From assembly GCA_016192825.1 (NCBI GenBank), contig JACPTK010000047.1, positions 1-64,000 on the forward strand: a stretch of 64,000 bases of DNA. Reading direction: 5' to 3'. Positions within the stretch are counted from its first letter, which is position 1. Each line of letters begins with the position of its first letter. Source of the stretch: Betaproteobacteria bacterium. GTDB taxonomy: Bacteria > Pseudomonadota > Gammaproteobacteria > Burkholderiales > SG8-41. Position numbers and translations under genes: made by a program. The notes beneath the pieces are model-generated. The model saw only the letters and a program-made list of their open reading frames with translations. It had not been told where the DNA came from and ran no database searches. Positions 60,306 to 64,000 of this stretch are shown here, one piece after another.

Positions 60306-61070
60306 CTACTTCGTCGCCGTCGCCGGTGTCGTGCCTTCGTCCGCTACCGCAGCGGCGACGCCGGCTGCAACGGCGGCGCCGAGCGCCGCGGCGGCGGGTG
60401 TGACACCGCCGGCCGCCGCGCCGGCAGCTCCCGCCGCGCCGGCGGCACCGACGGCGATCGAACCCAACTGGCTGAACGCGGCCGACACGGACGCCGGCAG
60501 CGAGACGGCCGGAATCGTGACCGCGAGCGCGCTCGCGGTCGCAACGAACCCCGTGGTGCCCGCGGCGAACGTCACCGCGCCCGCCGCGTTGCTGACCTGG
60601 ATCGCGCCGATGGTAACACTGAGAAACCCCGGGTTCACGACCGCCGCCATGTAGTCCGTGCCGCGGATCCCGATCGTCGCCATCGGCATGCGGACCAGGT
60701 AGGCCTTGGGGTTGCGGTTGGTGATCACCGTCGTGACCGAGCGCAACGCGCCCCGCAGCAGCTCGAACACGAAGCGATCCTTGGCGGGCTCGTTCTTTGA
60801 GAACGAGTACTGGGCCACCCGGAACTCGGTGTTTTCGTGCAGCAGCATGTACTGGCCGTCGTCGAAGCGCAGGGTGGCGAGGCTCTTGGGCCCCGTGACG
60901 ACCGTGGTGCCGGCTTCGACGCGCTGGCCCGCGCTGGCCGCGGTCGCCGCCTTGGCGGTCGCGCCGGCCCTGACCTGGCCGTTCGCGGTCTCGATGACCG
61001 CGGCGGCGAATCCCGTGAGCGAAAGCAGCAAGCTGAAGAGAAATACCGCTGAGCGAATTGCGTGCTTCAT
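60306..61070 (-). CDS. FecR-domain secreted protein
   Basis: A 254-residue protein with a signal peptide (MKHAIRSAVFLFSLLLSLTGFAAA), a FecR domain (GQRVEAGTTVVTGPKSLATLRFDDGQYMLLHENTEFRV and LRGALRSVTTVI ... MATIGIRGTDYMA) and a C-terminal Ala/Gly-rich tail of ~70 residues (GAAGAAGAAAGG). FecR-domain proteins bind peptidoglycan or carry surface-linked signals. The start follows AGGAGA. No TonB receptor or ECF sigma factor is next to it. Confidence 0.85.
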   Translation of the reverse strand: MKHAIRSAVFLFSLLLSLTGFAAAVIETANGQVRAGATAKAATAASAGQRVEAGTTVVTGPKSLATLRFDDGQYMLLHENTEFRVAQYSFSKNEPAKDRFVFELLRGALRSVTTVITNRNPKAYLVRMPMATIGIRGTDYMAAVVNPGFLSVTIGAIQVSNAAGAVTFAAGTTGFVATASALAVTIPAVSLPASVSAAFSQLGSIAVGAAGAAGAAGAAAGGVTPAAAALGAAVAAGVAAAVADEGTTPATATK

Positions 61071-61099
61071 GACAGGTCTCCTGGGTGACACCCTTCCCT

Positions 61100-61282
61100 T
61101 AGAGCGCCTGACAAAATGACTTTCCCCTCCTTTTCAAGGAGGGGTGGATGCGAAGCAGACGGGGTGGTTGTGGTTCACCCATCACTCCCACCACCCCGCC
61201 CGCTGGCGCGGGCACCCCTCCTCCGGCAAGAGGGGAGAGTGCAGGCGATCCGACGAATTCGCTCATTTTGTCAGGCGCTCTT
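61100..61282. repeat. 183-bp MITE-like element
   Basis: Terminal inverted repeats of 19 bp (TCATTTTGTCAGGCGCTCT at the right, its inverse at the left) enclose a GC-rich hairpin (CCCCTCCTTTTCAAGGAGGGG) and further palindromes. No coding capacity. It fills most of the 300-bp gap upstream of the FecR gene. Confidence 0.75.
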
Positions 61283-61351
61283 AGTCGAAATGATGCGCTG
61301 TGGGTGCGGAAAACGCAGGGCTTATTGTGATCATCAATTTACTCGAGAGTC

Positions 61352-61365
61352 TTGATATACATCAA
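61352..61365. promoter_or_regulatory. FNR/Anr-like box
   Basis: TTGATATACATCAA matches TTGATNNNNATCAA exactly, close to the 3' end of the MORN gene and ~290 bp upstream of the FecR start. The target is uncertain. Confidence 0.45.
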
Positions 61366-61370
61366 GGGCT

Positions 61371-62069
61371 TCAATTACAGGGCGCCCACAGCGGGATCAG
61401 ATCGTAAACCGTGATGCCATTGGCAATCAAAACATTGCCCAGGGAGTGCTGGAACCGGCCGGTGTCGTCGATCCGCACCGCGATGCGGTCGGCGTCCACT
61501 GCCGTCACCGTCCCGCGAACGCGGTCGCGCGTGACGGTGCCGACGGTGAATTCGCGGCACACCCGCGCGCCGGGCTTGCCGACGGCCGCCGCGTGCTCCG
61601 CATGGGCGCGCGCGCGCGCGATCATCCTCGGCGTCGCGCGACCGGTGATGGCGTCATTCTCCCACGGTCCGGCGTAGCGGTCGCCGCCCGGCCACTCGTA
61701 GACGCCGGTTCCGTGCCGGCGATCGTTGCGGAACCCGCCGGAATACTTCTCTCCTGCCCACGGCGAGCGCGGTCCCCACGCATAGGTGCCGGTGCCCTCC
61801 CTGCGGTCCTCGACGAAGCCGCCTTCGTAGCGATCGCCCGAGGGCCACGTCTTCACGCCCCGCCCGTGCTTGCGGCCGGACTTGAACTCGCCCTGGTATC
61901 GCGCCGTGCCGGCCGCCTCGCCGCGTCCTTCCGCGAGGCCGTTCCTGCAGCCGCCGGAGTAGCCGCCCTGGAGCTCCGGGTCGAGGATCTTGCAGCTGAC
62001 CGGCGACTGGCCGAGGGCGCCTGCGGGGAAGAGGCACGCGGCCACTGCGGCCAGGAAAATGCGTGACAT
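61371..62069 (-). CDS. Secreted MORN-repeat protein
   Basis: A 232-residue protein. Signal peptide MSRIFLAAVAACLFPAGALGQ, then about six MORN repeats (YSGGCRNGLAEGRGEA, YQGEFKSGRKHGRG, YEGGFVEDRREGTG, YSGGFRNDRRHGTG, YAGPWENDAITGR), and a C-terminal domain with two Cys. The start codon and the first residues (ATG TCA CGC) coincide with a family A unit (CATGTCACGC), so the start is partly repeat DNA. MORN proteins often lie at membranes; function unknown. Confidence 0.8.
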   Translation of the reverse strand: MSRIFLAAVAACLFPAGALGQSPVSCKILDPELQGGYSGGCRNGLAEGRGEAAGTARYQGEFKSGRKHGRGVKTWPSGDRYEGGFVEDRREGTGTYAWGPRSPWAGEKYSGGFRNDRRHGTGVYEWPGGDRYAGPWENDAITGRATPRMIARARAHAEHAAAVGKPGARVCREFTVGTVTRDRVRGTVTAVDADRIAVRIDDTGRFQHSLGNVLIANGITVYDLIPLWAPCN

Positions 62070-62245
62070 GGTCCTGCGTGACAGAAAAAACTCCTCCTCC
62101 CCCCTTGTGGGGGAGGATCGAGGTGGGGGGCAAGCGTCCTCCCCCCTTGCGGGGGAGGATCGAGGTGGGGGGTAGGACCCCTGGCAAGAGACCTGTGGCA
62201 TGGCGAAGCGTGGCATGGTACTACGTGACATGCTGCTGCGTAATC
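62070..62245. repeat. Family A units interrupted by CCTCCCCC palindromes
   Basis: Family A fragments at 62061-62080 and 62196-62245 flank two copies of a CCTCCCCCCTTGYGGGGGAGG ATCGAGGTGGGGGG-type repeat (62092-62175). No gene is supported between 62070 and 62588. Confidence 0.75.
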
Positions 62246-62369
62246 GACGGACGGCCAGTGTAATGAGCATGTAAACCTCGCACTCTGTCAGCCGTTGTAC
62301 CCGGCACGTGCTCTGCAAACATGACAAGACAACGCACTCCATTTTTTTCGCAGCACCCCCAGAACTCTC

Positions 62370-62588
62370 CTTGCCCCCTTGCGGGACAATCCCAAAATTC
62401 TCCTTCCCCCCTTGCGGGGGAAGGTTGGGATGGGGGTCGTCCCGGGGAGCAAGCGCTCTGATATCTCCCTTCCCCCATCCTCACCCCCGCCCCTCTCCCA
62501 AGCTGAGAGGGGAGGCTCGACATTCCCCTTCCCCACTCGGGAGAAGGGGAATGGATGAGGGGAAAGGGGGAAGGGCGGGGATGGGGGA
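62370..62588. repeat. Family C-type array upstream of DUF559 gene 2
   Basis: CCTTCCCCCCTTGCGGGGGAAGG, CCTCTCCCAAGCTGAGAGGGG and CCCTTCCCCACTCGGGAGAAGGGG palindromes in succession, ending GGGGATGGGGGA directly before the ATG. Again the repeat serves as ribosome binding site. Confidence 0.8.
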
Positions 62589-62924
62589 ATGAATACCAAA
62601 CGCGCAAGAAAACTTCGCAACCACATGACCGAGGCCGAACAGCGCCTCTGGCAAAAACTCAAGCGTCGTCAACTCGCCACCCTGAAGTTCCGCCGCCAAC
62701 AGCCGATTGGGTCTTTCATCGTTGACTTTGTGTGTCTGGAGCGACGTGTGATTGTCGAAGTGGATGGCGGACAGCACGCAGACAGGGTCCCTGACGACGA
62801 ACAGCGCACGTGCTGGCTACAGGCGCAAGGCTATCGCGTACTCAGATTCTGGAACAACGAAGTGTTGGGGGAGACGGAGGCTGTGGTGCAGGCTATTTTT
62901 GAAGCGGTGAAGTCAAGGGCTTGA
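62589..62924 (+). CDS. DUF559 endonuclease-like protein 2
   Basis: A 111-residue DUF559 protein, clearly a paralogue of the one at 58791 (shared RLW-KLK-RQL, KFRRQ, DFVC, VEVDGGQH, GYRVLRFWNNEVL). Catalytic candidates are Asp46, Glu57-Asp59 and His63. It is flanked on both sides by palindromic repeats, but of a CCTCCCCC subtype different from gene 1. Confidence 0.85.
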   Translation: MNTKRARKLRNHMTEAEQRLWQKLKRRQLATLKFRRQQPIGSFIVDFVCLERRVIVEVDGGQHADRVPDDEQRTCWLQAQGYRVLRFWNNEVLGETEAVVQAIFEAVKSRA

Positions 62925-63105
62925 CCCCCCACCTTCATCCTCCCCCTCAAGGGGGGAGGACACTCGCTGACCCCCCATCTCAATCCTCCCCCGCAAGGGG
63001 GGAGGACACTCGCTGACCCCCCACCTCAATCCTCCCCCGCAAGGGGGGAGGACACTCGCTGGCCACCCACCTCAATCCTCCCCCGCAAGGGGGGAGGAGT
63101 TTGCG
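62925..63105 (+). repeat. 46-bp tandem repeat downstream of DUF559 gene 2
   Basis: Four imperfect tandem copies of a ~46-bp unit containing CCTCAATCCTCCCCCGCAAG and its palindromic partner GGGGGGAGGACACTCGCTGA. The copies are nearly identical, suggesting recent amplification. Confidence 0.85.
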
Positions 63106-63134
63106 ATGTTACCGATGTGCCCGGTTGCACACGA

Positions 63135-64000
63135 TTACCACTCGCTCGCCACCCAGATTCCCTGCGGAGTAAGCGTCACGCGCGGCGCGTTCTTCGCCCG
63201 CGAACGGGAAGATTCCCAGAAGATCCGCCCCAACCCGTAGCCGATCAGGCTGCCCGCGACGGTGTCGGAAAACCAGTGCTCGCGGCTTCCGGTGCGGGCG
63301 AGATTGGTTGCCGCGGCGATGCCGTAGAGCCAGGGCGCGTTGTACTCCAGCGCGAAGGGCGTCGCGACCGCCCACGCCACCGCCGCATGCCGCGACGGAA
63401 ACGCCTGGAAGCGGTCCTCGCTGCTGAAATGATCGAAACGGCTCCTGCCGAGCCCCGCATCCGGGCGCGCGCGGCCGACCGCGTACTTGAGCCCGCTCGC
63501 CACCACGAGCGCCGTGGCCCCCGCCTCGGCCGCCGCGAAGCCGGTGCGCGAGCGCACCGGATCGCTGCCGTCCAGCGCCACCAAGGCCGAACCGGCGAGC
63601 CCGATCCAGGGGAGCGCATTCCCCACCCGCACCCCGTCGCGCAGCCAGCGGCTGGCGGCGTGGTCCCTGGCGAACTCGAAGCCGCGGCGGTCGAGCGCGC
63701 TGCTCGCCAGCACCGTCGCGGCGCCAATCGCGCCCGCGCGCAGCCAATTCACGCTTGCCGCCGTCCGGCCGGCGGCGGCCAGGTCGCCGGCCACGCGCCC
63801 CACCTCGCGCGTTTCCGGCAGCAGCGCGGTGATGCCCGGCAGCTCCGTGCTTACGTCGTCCAGCCGCGCCAGCGGGTCCGTCTCGCGCGCCGCGGGGTTC
63901 AGGTATTCGACGGCGACGTACTCCGCGAGCTCGTCCCTGCCGATCGCGCCGCTGAAGTAACGGTCCAGGCGCTTCAGATCGAAGAAATCGTAGCGGACGA
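63135..64000 (-). CDS. PAP2-family phosphatase, 5' end beyond the window
   Basis: The open frame runs off the right edge. The PAP2 motifs are KYAVGRARPD, PSRHAAVAWA and SREHWFSDTVAG, the complete K-x6-RP / PSxH / SRx5Hx3D signature. About six hydrophobic helices and a ~65-residue N-terminal soluble part (DLKRLDRYFSGAIGRDELAEYVAVEYLNP) are visible. It probably dephosphorylates a lipid or isoprenoid phosphate at the inner membrane. Confidence 0.85.
   Translation of the reverse strand, partial: VRYDFFDLKRLDRYFSGAIGRDELAEYVAVEYLNPAARETDPLARLDDVSTELPGITALLPETREVGRVAGDLAAAGRTAASVNWLRAGAIGAATVLASSALDRRGFEFARDHAASRWLRDGVRVGNALPWIGLAGSALVALDGSDPVRSRTGFAAAEAGATALVVASGLKYAVGRARPDAGLGRSRFDHFSSEDRFQAFPSRHAAVAWAVATPFALEYNAPWLYGIAAATNLARTGSREHWFSDTVAGSLIGYGLGRIFWESSRSRAKNAPRVTLTPQGIWVASEW

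Noticed and set aside
62221-62662. Minus-strand frames upstream of DUF559 gene 2
   Set aside because: They translate only palindromic repeat DNA (Pro/Ser/Arg-rich) and have no ribosome site.
62925-63105. Possible CRISPR array
   Set aside because: The spacers are themselves repeated and palindromic, and no cas genes are near. It is a tandem palindromic repeat.

Overview
The window is high-GC, gene-dense chromosomal DNA that reads like a betaproteobacterium of the Burkholderiales/Comamonadaceae-Bordetella type. The clues are two Bug/TctC-type periplasmic binding proteins, the gltX-tRNA-Ala-tRNA-Glu order, many catabolic genes for organic acids and amides, and FNR/Anr-type boxes. No rRNA operon or CRISPR array is visible. 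This placement is inferred from gene content only.

Layout. 0.3-6.5 kb: a fused 5-oxoprolinase/hydantoinase, an MFS exporter and an AhpD-like protein. 6.6-10.6 kb: a minus-strand run (PrpF-like isomerase, AhpD-like protein, isochorismatase-family amidohydrolase) followed by an FMN-dependent hydroxyacid dehydrogenase. 10.8-22.1 kb: small-molecule and housekeeping enzymes (MoCo carrier-like protein, MFS, cyclase-FHA, TcuA-like flavoprotein, MmgE/PrpD, DRG-like GTPase, MBL, NUDIX, RraA-like, aspartate dehydrogenase, AlgH). 22.2-32.9 kb: XdhC and CoxG diverging, GST, VUT transporter, phosphatase, MBL, MgtC, tRNA-Pro, tRNA-Lys, MFS, a LysR regulator and bactofilin. 33-34.3 kb: decayed DNA with an IS remnant cutting a surface-antigen-like gene. 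34.5-42.4 kb: a catabolic cluster with an aconitase-type hydratase (two subunits), a PEP-mutase/isocitrate-lyase-type lyase, an amidohydrolase, MBL and MDR enzymes, flanked by two Bug binding proteins. It resembles the dimethylmaleate hydratase plus 2,3-dimethylmalate lyase module.

42.7-51.0 kb is an integrated element of about 8.3 kb. It sits in the 3' end of tRNA-Glu(UUC) and is bounded by 48-bp direct repeats. It encodes a tyrosine integrase, an AlpA-like regulator, four small proteins, a primase-polymerase/helicase, iteron-like repeats, two unknown proteins and a lone small terminase subunit. It has no capsid, portal, tail or large terminase genes, which is the layout of a phage satellite (PICI-like). 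51.1-64 kb: tRNA-Ala, gltX, a polysaccharide deacetylase, gamma-glutamyltranspeptidase, an oxidoreductase, a D-amino-acid dehydrogenase, tRNA-Val, two DUF559 nucleases embedded in palindromic repeats, a sterol-desaturase-type hydroxylase, a FecR-domain protein, a MORN protein and a partial PAP2 phosphatase.

The most striking property is the intergenic DNA. Almost every gap holds one of several iterated palindromic families. Family A has a 15-bp period built on GCGTGACATG, and family B has a 7-bp period built on GTGATTG. Both usually form two inverted arms that begin at the stop codon of the neighbouring gene. Other families are a ~210-bp two-hairpin element (three copies), a 158-bp element (two inverted copies), a 183-bp MITE-like element, and CCTCTCCC-type repeats (family C) that surround both DUF559 genes. 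Some arrays supply stop codons, start codons, protein termini or ribosome binding sites to the genes next to them.
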